From contig JANWJA010000124.1 in NCBI GenBank assembly GCA_025449615.1, positions 1 through 13,851 on the forward strand: a DNA stretch of 13,851 nt. Direction: 5' to 3'. This DNA comes from Methyloceanibacter sp. (lineage in GTDB: Bacteria; Pseudomonadota; Alphaproteobacteria; Rhizobiales; Methyloligellaceae). Position numbers and translations under genes: made by a program. Within the stretch, counting starts at the first letter, position 1. Each line of letters opens with the position of its first letter. The notes under the pieces are model-generated. The model had not been told where the DNA came from, made no database searches, and saw only the letters and a program-made list of their open reading frames with translations. Below are positions 6,828 to 12,893 of this stretch, piece by piece.

Positions 6828-8138
6828 TCAGCCACCGGTGCCAAACGCGCCACTCACCACGGTTGGCACTATCTCTACCAACCTTTCCTGGGGAAAGATT
6901 ACGTCGGCAGAAGTGCCGGCGCCCGGCGTGCTGGTCAGCACGAGTCGCGCGCGATGTGCATCGACCAGCGCTTTGGTGAGGGGCAGGCCAAGCCCTGTTC
7001 CCGTTTGCTTGCGTGGCGCGGTATCGAGTTGGTGGAATGGCTGCATCGCGCACTTGATCTCGTCTGCCGTCATACCCACCCCGCTGTCATGCACCCGCAA
7101 GCGAAGCTCGCCCTCGTCGGAGAGCTTGGCGCCCACGATCACCTGACCGCCCTGGTTGGTGAACTTGATGGCATTGGACAGAAGATTGAGCAGGATCTGT
7201 TTCAGCCGCCTTCGGTCGGCGAGCACTGACGGCAGATTTGGCGGCAGCGATGTCCTGAGCACGATGCGCTCGCGCTTGGCGATCGGTTGCAGACTGTGGA
7301 CGCAATCTTCGACCAGCTCAAGCACATCGACCGCGGTGAAATCGAGCTCAAACTTGCCGGCCTCGATTTTGGAAATGTCGAGGAGATCGTTAAGCAGGCT
7401 GAGCGCATAAAGTCCGCTCTGATGAATGTCCTCGATATAGCCCTTGTAGCGCGGATTGTTGATCGGCCCCAAGCGCTCCTCGAGCATGAGCTCGGTGAAG
7501 CCGAGGATAGAATTGAGCGGCGTGCGAACTTCGTGACTGACCTTGGCGAGGAAATCGAGTCGCCGCGTTGCCTGCGCCGGATCCCACGGAACCACAGTTT
7601 TGGCTTGGATGGGTTTCTCGGTCTCCACGAAAGTCTCTGCCGCCGTTGGTGCGGGCGCCGCCACTTCCTCCGGATCGATGAGCCGTACGAGCTTGATCTC
7701 GCCGTCGCCGTCGAGTCGTGTGAGCGTGAAACTTGCCTTGAAGCGCCGCCGTCCCCGCGTCAGCGCATCGACAGAGACATTTTCACTGCTGCTCGCCGCG
7801 AGCGTGAGGAGTGCCGGGCCACCCGGCACGATGGCGTCGAGCCCGCCCGCTTCAAACAGCTCGGCGAAAGATCGATAGCCGAAAGCGTAAGCGAACGCTG
7901 CGTTGGCATGGATCAGATTGCCGTCGGCCAGGATGCCGATTGCGGCAGGCATTGCCTCGAGCAGCGCGACAAGACCGGTCCCTTCGAGCTTGAGCCGTTC
8001 GAGCGTGCTGTCTTCATCGGGCATCGTCAGTCCCGGTCCGCGCAAGACGCGGCCTTCCAGCATGCGGGCGATGTGTTCAAGGGCCTCGCGGTCGGCCTGC
8101 ACCTCTTTGATGCGAGAGGTCTGTCGGGCATCGGCCAT
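6828..8138 (-). CDS. PAS-containing sensor histidine kinase, PleC/DivJ/PdhS-like core
   Basis: 436 residues. A polar N-terminal segment is followed by a PAS-like domain (about 52-155, with LLEAMPAAIGILADGNLIHANAAFA split across 59-82), an Ala/Pro linker (about 158-185), then HisKA and HATPase_c. The H-box is FLAKVSHEVRTPLNSILGF with phosphoacceptor His202. The N-box is QILLNLLSNAIKFT (Asn318, Asn322), G1 is DSGVGM (Asp351) and G2 is GTGLGL (about 380-385). The RLGPINNPRYKGYIEDIHQSG stretch after the H-box is characteristic of alphaproteobacterial PleC/DivJ/PdhS kinases that phosphorylate DivK-type regulators. No membrane segment or receiver domain is seen, so it looks cytoplasmic. No response regulator is adjacent. 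The upstream region is shared with the divergent phasin gene. The start at 8138 has only a weak ribosome-binding site. The signal sensed and the partner are unknown. Confidence 0.88.
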   Translation of the reverse strand: MADARQTSRIKEVQADREALEHIARMLEGRVLRGPGLTMPDEDSTLERLKLEGTGLVALLEAMPAAIGILADGNLIHANAAFAYAFGYRSFAELFEAGGLDAIVPGGPALLTLAASSSENVSVDALTRGRRRFKASFTLTRLDGDGEIKLVRLIDPEEVAAPAPTAAETFVETEKPIQAKTVVPWDPAQATRRLDFLAKVSHEVRTPLNSILGFTELMLEERLGPINNPRYKGYIEDIHQSGLYALSLLNDLLDISKIEAGKFELDFTAVDVLELVEDCVHSLQPIAKRERIVLRTSLPPNLPSVLADRRRLKQILLNLLSNAIKFTNQGGQVIVGAKLSDEGELRLRVHDSGVGMTADEIKCAMQPFHQLDTAPRKQTGTGLGLPLTKALVDAHRARLVLTSTPGAGTSADVIFPQERLVEIVPTVVSGAFGTGG

Positions 8139-8190
8139 GGATAAATCCCAAACGACACTCGGGTAGCGCGAGCGCCTGGCAGCTAATTCG

Positions 8191-8216
8191 CCGGTCTTTC
8201 GAGGACGAGAGACCGG
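8191..8216. repeat. Inverted repeat in the kinase-phasin intergenic region
   Basis: Arms CCGGTCTTTC and GAGAGACCGG pair over ten positions with one mismatch around the 6-base centre GAGGAC. It lies about 55 bases upstream of the kinase start, probably in the kinase leader or promoter. No T-run follows, so a terminator is unlikely. It could be an operator or a leader hairpin. Apart from this and the phasin promoter, the region 8139-8417 shows no gene. Confidence 0.4.
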
Positions 8217-8304
8217 TTACGCGACTCACCAGACAAATTTAGGCAAATTCAGCGCATTTCCTAGACCGTGCGCACATAATTTGTCGACATCGTTGAAAAT
8301 AGGC

Positions 8305-8333
8305 TTGATTTTTTGCGCCGCACCATTTATATT
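8305..8333 (+). promoter_or_regulatory. Phasin gene promoter
   Basis: TTGATT (8305-8310) and TATATT (8328-8333) are separated by exactly 17 bases, a good sigma70-type pair. Predicted transcription starts near 8340, giving a leader of roughly 78 bases before the phasin ATG at 8418. Confidence 0.65.
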
Positions 8334-8344
8334 GCAGTGCAGCA
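8333..8344. promoter_or_regulatory. PhaR-like operator overlapping the phasin -10
   Basis: TGCAGTGCAGCA matches every position of the PhaR consensus I recall from Bradyrhizobium diazoefficiens, TGCRNYGCASMA. PhaR represses phasin genes until it is titrated onto polyhydroxybutyrate granules. The site shares a base with the -10 and covers the likely start point, as expected for a repressor. The link to PhaR is inference from motif plus position plus target gene; no phaR gene is in the window. Confidence 0.6.
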
Positions 8345-8417
8345 TAACCTGCTCACGGGTGAGTTCGGACCGCCGCCCGCGCGTTAAGTCCAGTGATGAA
8401 ACCCGAGGAAACCAGCC

Positions 8418-8909
8418 ATGAATGAACCCTACACACCACAAGCCGCCGCCGAGAAGGCGCGCGAAACATTCAAGAAAGCCTCCGCCGACTTTGAAGCGAT
8501 GGCTCGCGATGCGACTGTTCCTGAGAGCGTTCGAGCTTTGGCAGAGAAGACGGTGACGCAGACCAGAGAGGCTTATGAGAAAGCCAAGGACGCGCTCGAA
8601 GATGCCGTCGATGCGCTCGAGCGGTCTTTCGATGCCGCCGGACAAGGCGCTGCCGCCTTCAACCGCAAACTCATCGACATCACTCAGCGCAATCTGAATT
8701 CGGGCTTCGATCTTGCCAAGAATCTCGCCGGGGCCAAGAATCTCGCCGAGATCGTCGAGCTGCAATCGGCCTTCATCCGCCAGCAATTCGATACGATGGC
8801 GAGCCAGGCCGGCGAAATCCGAGCGCTTTCAACCAAGATTGCGGCCGATACCTCTGAGCCCATCAAGGCGCAAGTGTCGCGCACTATGGACAAAGTGCGC
8901 GGCTCCTAG
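8418..8909 (+). CDS. Phasin family protein (polyhydroxyalkanoate granule-associated)
   Basis: 163 residues, rich in Ala, Lys and Glu, with no cysteine. It is almost wholly predicted alpha-helix of amphipathic type, as in the Phasin_2 family of alphaproteobacteria. The conserved core runs from about NLNSGFDLAKNLAGAKNLAE through VELQSAFIRQQFDTMASQAG (about 93-133). Phasins coat polyhydroxybutyrate granules and control their size and number. The ATG follows GAGGA at 8 bases. The gene is monocistronic between its own promoter and a strong hairpin terminator. The helix contains a near-perfect tandem repeat of 18 bases at 8715-8750 (AKNLAG then AKNLAE). Some Phasin_2 proteins act outside granules, so the granule role is likely but not certain. 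Confidence 0.9.
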   Translation: MNEPYTPQAAAEKARETFKKASADFEAMARDATVPESVRALAEKTVTQTREAYEKAKDALEDAVDALERSFDAAGQGAAAFNRKLIDITQRNLNSGFDLAKNLAGAKNLAEIVELQSAFIRQQFDTMASQAGEIRALSTKIAADTSEPIKAQVSRTMDKVRGS

Positions 8910-8950
8910 TCGACCTGTTCAGTACGTCCCCAGTTGGTTTGACAGAAACG

Positions 8951-8980
8951 GCCCGGGCTGAAGAGCCCGGGCTCTTAGTT
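8951..8980 (+). terminator. Rho-independent terminator after the phasin gene
   Basis: GCCCGGGCT (8951-8959), loop GAAG, and AGCCCGGGC (8964-8972) form a perfect 9-bp GC-rich stem followed by TCTTAGTTT. It lies about 40 bases past the phasin stop. Confidence 0.85.
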
Positions 8981-9006
8981 TGACGGGACTCTACCGTTCA
9001 CACAGC

Positions 9007-9035
9007 TTGCAAGACAGCATGGCTCCGCTTAGGTT
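9007..9035 (+). promoter_or_regulatory. Candidate promoter of tRNA-His
   Basis: TTGCAA (9007-9012) and TAGGTT (9030-9035) are spaced by 17 bases and end 28 bases before the tRNA. The -35 is fair and the -10 weak. It is proposed because a promoter is needed after the phasin terminator. Confidence 0.35.
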
Positions 9036-9063
9036 CCCCCCGCGACGCAAGACTCGCGAACGT

Positions 9064-9140
9064 GCCGCGGTAGCTCAGTTGGTTAGAGCGCTTGACTGTG
9101 GATCAAGAGGTCGGAGGTTCGATCCCCCCCCGCGGTACCA
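9064..9140 (+). tRNA. tRNA-His (anticodon GTG)
   Basis: A full cloverleaf can be drawn. The acceptor is GCCGCGG with CCGCGGT, the D-arm GCTC/GAGC, the anticodon stem CTTGA/TCAAG with loop CTGTGGA (anticodon GTG at 9098-9100), the variable loop AGGTC and the T-loop TTCGATC. CCA is encoded (9138-9140). The first pair is G1-U72 and the discriminator is A73, with no encoded G-1 opposite a C73. This is the known alphaproteobacterial tRNA-His form, recognised by a divergent HisRS, rather than the usual G-1:C73. The T-stem GGAGG/CCCCC contains one A-C mismatch (51-63). Confidence 0.97.
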
Positions 9141-9244
9141 ATAAATCAGCCAATTACAGCCTTAATCGCCCAACCCGGTTCGCTCGACAATTCTAGCGAT
9201 GCAATTTACTTCGCAAGAACAAAGTCGCAGTACGAGTTGAACCT

Positions 9245-9490
9245 ATGTTGATCGAACGGCGACATTCGCCTCGCAGGCGCACCCTCAAGGAGGGTCGAAT
9301 TTTCTTCGACGACAAGCGATCCGTGGTTGCTTGCACTGTGCTTAATCTATCGGATAAAGGCGCGAACCTGCGTCTGCTAAGCGTTGCCGACGTCCCGGAC
9401 ACGTTTGAACTGCACATTGGCAATGAAGTTCATGCAGCATGGGTAGTCTGGAAAGCAGACGGTACGTTAGGTGTGACCTGGATTAGCTGA
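9245..9490 (+). CDS. Small PilZ-domain protein (cyclic-di-GMP receptor)
   Basis: 81 residues, a single PilZ domain. The N-terminal arginine motif is ERRHSPRRR (R-x3-R at Arg6/Arg10), and the second motif is NLSDKG at 34-39, fitting [D/N]xSxxG. Together these bind cyclic-di-GMP in family members. The end VVWKADGTLGVTWIS is the usual final strand pair of short alphaproteobacterial PilZ proteins. It probably acts as a cytoplasmic adaptor whose partner is unknown. The ATG at 9245 is just upstream of the arginine motif; its ribosome-binding site is weak. It stands alone between tRNA-His and a convergent gene. The c-di-GMP enzyme gene at 10575 is nearby but separately transcribed. No clear promoter or terminator is seen in the flanks (9141-9244, 9491-9521). 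Confidence 0.85.
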   Translation: MLIERRHSPRRRTLKEGRIFFDDKRSVVACTVLNLSDKGANLRLLSVADVPDTFELHIGNEVHAAWVVWKADGTLGVTWIS

Positions 9491-9521
9491 GCTGGCGCCG
9501 GTTCGCATGCCCAAGCAGCGT

Positions 9522-10271
9522 TTAACCCGCGTAGGCAATCCAGACGTTCGGCTCTTCGTAAGTCCCCGTCTGCCGCTCGACATCAATCTCGACCGGAGCG
9601 ATCGCGCCTTCTAGCGCGTAGGAGCCTGATTGGCTGAAGCGCTGCTTCGACCAGTTCTCCCAGAACGCGATGTGGTCATGCACCACCATCGAGCGCTCGC
9701 AAGGCCCGACCATTCGCCCGCCTGCGGAGAGATGACTGCGGATCCAGGGATCGTAGGGGCGGCCTTTGTCGTCGGTCCACGACATGTAATCGGCGATCGG
9801 CACCCACGGGTGACGCGCTTTGGCCGTCGGCCGCACCGGGACGACGACGCCGTCGAGGCCCTTCCGCTGTGCGAGCTCGATGAGCGAGCGAATCATCATC
9901 CGCGCGTAGCCTTTGGAGCGATGAACCGCCGGCACTGACACGGCGAGCGCACCCAGCATGTTCGCGGGCTTGTCCTTTTGCCGCGCCGCGGTCTCGACCA
10001 GCCAGTCCCAGCCCTCCGGCGGTAAATCATCAGGGCCCGAGCAGGCGAAGGGGACGCTGTTTGCCACGGCAACCGGATATCCCGTCTCCTCATCGACGAG
10101 GCAGAGCTGGTACTCTGGATAGGCATCCATGAGTTCCGCGTAATACTCGTAATGCGCACGGGTATAATTGAGAAAGCCGAGATTGCTCCAGGCGGCCTGC
10201 TCGATCGAGCTGGCGGCCCGCGTTATCTCAGGACTATCCGCGCGAGAACGAACGACCAAGCTCGCCGACAT
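9522..10271 (-). CDS. GNAT-fold acyl/acetyltransferase
   Basis: 249 residues. The acetyl-CoA pocket is visible as ALAVSVPAVHRSKGYARMMI (about 109-127), with the R-x-x-G-x-A motif Arg118-Gly121-Ala123 after the beta-4 strand. The following helix is SLIELAQRKGLDGVVVPVRP. The downstream PWVPIADYMSWTDDKGRPYD region is longer than in simple GNATs and presumably shapes the acceptor site. Acceptor and pathway are not recognisable. The ATG at 10271 is chosen over 10343 because AGAGG lies 5 bases upstream, and the extra 24 residues of the longer form look non-native. It is convergent with the PilZ gene (31-base gap) and divergent from the GGDEF/EAL gene. Confidence 0.75.
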   Translation of the reverse strand: MSASLVVRSRADSPEITRAASSIEQAAWSNLGFLNYTRAHYEYYAELMDAYPEYQLCLVDEETGYPVAVANSVPFACSGPDDLPPEGWDWLVETAARQKDKPANMLGALAVSVPAVHRSKGYARMMIRSLIELAQRKGLDGVVVPVRPTAKARHPWVPIADYMSWTDDKGRPYDPWIRSHLSAGGRMVGPCERSMVVHDHIAFWENWSKQRFSQSGSYALEGAIAPVEIDVERQTGTYEEPNVWIAYAG

Positions 10272-10574
10272 TTGTGCCTCTGAAAATCGAAAACTTGGAG
10301 CGGGCCGAAGCTCGAGGCGTGGCCCCACTCTCAGCCCCGCCACGACGTTATATAGTTAGTAAATGGTAAATTTGGTAGATGCAAGGTTAATCACACTGTA
10401 AATAATAGGTCGTATCGATTTGGCACAAGTACGGAATCAGTAGAAATGCGAGCGCCCCTGCCTTGGCGAAAACTCGATATTGTACGCTGCGCGTAATGGT
10501 TGTATTTCTAGCGTAACTCGAACTTAATGTTTGCGAGATAGTTTCGATACTTAGCGTTTATTTGGATTAACCTT
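10272..10574. other. AT-rich divergent intergenic region, no gene
   Basis: About 300 bases between the acyltransferase (minus) and the GGDEF/EAL gene (plus); I see no coding sequence. It is clearly more AT-rich than the flanking genes, notably around 10345-10410. A TATATA stretch near 10349 could be a -10 for the minus-strand gene, without a good -35. Nearer the plus-strand start are repeated GCGTA-like elements: an inverted pair TACGC-TGC-GCGTA (10483-10495), TAGCGTAAC (10509-10517) and TAGCGTTTA (10552-10560). These may be regulator sites. Confidence 0.4.
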
Positions 10575-12845
10575 GTGAGCAATCCCACACGCGTCAATCA
10601 TTTCAGTGTCGATCTGCGTCGCCTGACTATTTTGATTGGCGCGGCGATCGCTTTCTTTGGCGTCAGCCTCCTGGCGATCATTGCCTATGCCGGATGGTCG
10701 GCCAATCAGGCCGCGGCCGAGATCGAACGCACGCTGGTTGAAAACGCCCTTAATCAGAGCATCGTTCGCGTTCTCAGCGAAGAGAAGAGCGTGGCCTGGT
10801 GGGACGATGCCGTCACCAAGATTACCGATGAGGCCATCGATCTCGACTTCGTCGACCTCGAATTCGGTATCTTCCTCAGCGAGACCTACGGCCACGATGA
10901 GATTTACATCGTCAACAAAGATAACAATCCGATTTACGCCTACCTCGATAAGAACCGTGCCGCCCCTTCGGTCTTCGAGCGCCGCCGCGCGCTCTTCGCG
11001 CCACTGATTGCCGAAGTTCGCGGGCAAGCATCCACACTTCGCCAGCGGCCGCTGGAATTTGTCGAGAAAAAAAATTACCGCATTCTCGGTGGGGCGCTGG
11101 AGAAGGCTCGTTGGGCGGGTCATATCGAGTCGGTTGACGGACGTCCGGCCGTCGTCGCCGCAATCACCATCCTGCCGAACGTCAACATGGATTTGGTTCC
11201 GCAAACGCCCGACATTCTTATCAACATTGCCAACATTGACGACGCGTACATTTCCGACATCGGCCGCAACCTGCTGCTCAACGACCTAGAACTCGCAGCG
11301 ACGCCGAACTCTGCTGCCGCTACGGCCTCCATGCCCCTTCTCGGCGACGAGGGTGTCACTCTTGGATATTTGACCTGGACGACAAGGCGCCCGGGACAGC
11401 CGCTTTTGACGATTATTTTGCCGTTGGTGACATTGGCGATCCTTGGCATGGGGGTGCTCACGGTGCTGATGCTGCGGCGTCTGCGGCGCACCTCCGAGGA
11501 ACTCGCACGGCGTGAAGCCCAAGCGCGTTACGAGGCCAAGCACGACCCGCTGTCCGGACTGCCCAATCGCGCCCAGATGGTCGAGAAGATCGAGACGTTC
11601 TTGCGCAATCACGGCAGCAAGGGCGCACACCGGCAGGCCATCGCCGCCTATATCGATATCGACCGCTTCAAGGATCTCAACGACACGCTCGGGCATGAGG
11701 CGGGCGACAATCTGATCAAGGCCGTCGCGGCGCGTTTGCAGACGCGATTGCGCCCCTCTGATTTTCTCTCGCGCTTTGGCGGCGACGAGTTCGCCATTCT
11801 CTGCTCGCCAGCCGCGAAAGATGCCGGCGCCAGTCTCGCCGAGCGCATTGCCGCCGCCTTCTCCACGCCGTTCAACATCCAGCAGCAGACCATTCGTGTG
11901 ACGGCCTCCGTCGGCATCGCGAGCGCGCCCGACAATGGCACAACGGCCGACGAATTGATGCGCCACGCCGATATCGCCCTCTATGAAGCCAAGAGTCAGG
12001 GACGCGATCGTGCCATAACGTTTTGCCGGGAAATGGCCGAAAAGGTTGAGCACCGCCGGTCGATCGAAATCGACTTGCGCAGCGCGCTGGAGGCAGAAAA
12101 GCTCCGCGTCCACTATCAGCCCACGATCTCCTGCGCTACCGGCGACATCGTGGGCGTAGAGGCTTTGCTCAGATGGAACCACCCTGTGCATGGCGAGATG
12201 TCACCGTCCGACTTCATCCCGATCGCCGAGAACTCAGGATTGCTTCCTGCGCTTGGCGAGTGGGTACTAGACCGCGCCATGGAAGATTCGAAACGCTGGC
12301 CGCATTTGGAGGTTGGCGTCAATCTCTCGCCGGTGCAGTTCCGCCATGTCGACTTGGCGGCCACGCTTCGCAACCTGGTCGCCAAGCACGATGTCGATCC
12401 AAGCCGATTTGTTTTGGAGATCACCGAAGGCGTGTTGCTTGACGCCACCGAACACACCCACGCCATCCTTGAGGCCTTCCGCCTTATGGGCTTCAAGACG
12501 GCGCTTGACGATTTCGGCACTCGCTATTCAAGCCTGTCGTATCTTTGCAATTTCAGTTTCGATAAGATCAAAATCGATAGGTCGTTCGTGGGGAGATTGT
12601 CGAGCCTCGATAGTTCCAAAACCATCGTCCATTCTGTCGTGACCCTTGGACGAGCGCTCGGCATGGATATTGTTGCCGAAGGGATCGAGACCGAGGCAGA
12701 GGCCGAGATGATGACTCGTCTGGGCTGCACCGAACTACAGGGATTTTATTTCTCCAGGGCGGTCAATGCGGATGCGCTGGCTGAATTGCTCAGAACCTTT
12801 CCCCGCCAGCGTTTTGGCCAAGTCGCCTCGTTGCGCGCCATCTGA
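10575..12845 (+). CDS. Membrane diguanylate cyclase/phosphodiesterase (CHASE4-like, GGDEF, EAL)
   Basis: 756 residues with a GTG start. A transmembrane segment (about 18-39) and a second (about 276-300) bracket a periplasmic sensor region. The WWDDAV motif at about 75-80 suggests a CHASE4-type domain. The GGDEF domain (about 318-485) has intact GGDEF at 402-406 and an RxxD inhibitory site (Arg393-Asp396). The EAL domain (about 495-740) keeps EALLRW (529-534), NLSP (583-586), EITE (615-618), DDFG (645-648), KID (666-668) and AEGIE (701-705). Glu, Asn, Asp and Lys ligands for metal and substrate are therefore present, and both synthesis and hydrolysis of cyclic-di-GMP are possible. DFGTGYSS reads DFGTRYSS (Arg650). 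The start relies on GGATT 8 bases upstream and on the anchor position; no ATG is better placed. Confidence 0.93.
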   Translation: MSNPTRVNHFSVDLRRLTILIGAAIAFFGVSLLAIIAYAGWSANQAAAEIERTLVENALNQSIVRVLSEEKSVAWWDDAVTKITDEAIDLDFVDLEFGIFLSETYGHDEIYIVNKDNNPIYAYLDKNRAAPSVFERRRALFAPLIAEVRGQASTLRQRPLEFVEKKNYRILGGALEKARWAGHIESVDGRPAVVAAITILPNVNMDLVPQTPDILINIANIDDAYISDIGRNLLLNDLELAATPNSAAATASMPLLGDEGVTLGYLTWTTRRPGQPLLTIILPLVTLAILGMGVLTVLMLRRLRRTSEELARREAQARYEAKHDPLSGLPNRAQMVEKIETFLRNHGSKGAHRQAIAAYIDIDRFKDLNDTLGHEAGDNLIKAVAARLQTRLRPSDFLSRFGGDEFAILCSPAAKDAGASLAERIAAAFSTPFNIQQQTIRVTASVGIASAPDNGTTADELMRHADIALYEAKSQGRDRAITFCREMAEKVEHRRSIEIDLRSALEAEKLRVHYQPTISCATGDIVGVEALLRWNHPVHGEMSPSDFIPIAENSGLLPALGEWVLDRAMEDSKRWPHLEVGVNLSPVQFRHVDLAATLRNLVAKHDVDPSRFVLEITEGVLLDATEHTHAILEAFRLMGFKTALDDFGTRYSSLSYLCNFSFDKIKIDRSFVGRLSSLDSSKTIVHSVVTLGRALGMDIVAEGIETEAEAEMMTRLGCTELQGFYFSRAVNADALAELLRTFPRQRFGQVASLRAI

Positions 12846-12858
12846 TCGACCGCTATAC

Positions 12859-12889
12859 CGCCCCTTCCAGCTGATCGCGGGAAGGGGCG
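12859..12889 (+). promoter_or_regulatory. Hairpin covering the methyltransferase ribosome-binding site
   Basis: CGCCCCTTCC (12859-12868) and GGAAGGGGCG (12880-12889) are perfect 10-bp complements around an 11-base loop. The right arm contains the only purine-rich Shine-Dalgarno-like run (GGAAGGGG) before the TTG start at 12894. In RNA the stem would hide the ribosome-binding site. No T-run follows, so an intrinsic terminator for the preceding gene is less likely. Confidence 0.55.
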
Positions 12890-12893
12890 CGCT

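Noticed and set aside
7287..8144. 285-codon plus-strand frame opposite the histidine kinase
   Set aside because: Kinase H-, N- and G-boxes on the minus strand are unmistakable; the plus frame is a shadow.
8226..8786. 186-codon minus-strand frame covering the phasin promoter and gene
   Set aside because: It runs antisense through the phasin and its promoter, with no ribosome-binding site or recognised domain.
10272..10343. N-terminal extension of the GNAT protein by 24 codons
   Set aside because: A better ribosome-binding site (AGAGG, 5 bases) precedes the ATG at 10271, and the extension is Arg/Pro-rich translated intergenic sequence.
10420..10437. TTTGGCAC resembling a sigma54 -24 element
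   Set aside because: The required GC of the -12 element (TTGCA-like) is absent; CGGAA stands there instead.
11286..12191. 301-codon minus-strand frame inside the GGDEF/EAL gene
   Set aside because: The plus strand encodes fully conserved GGDEF and EAL motifs through the whole stretch; the antisense frame has no recognisable features.
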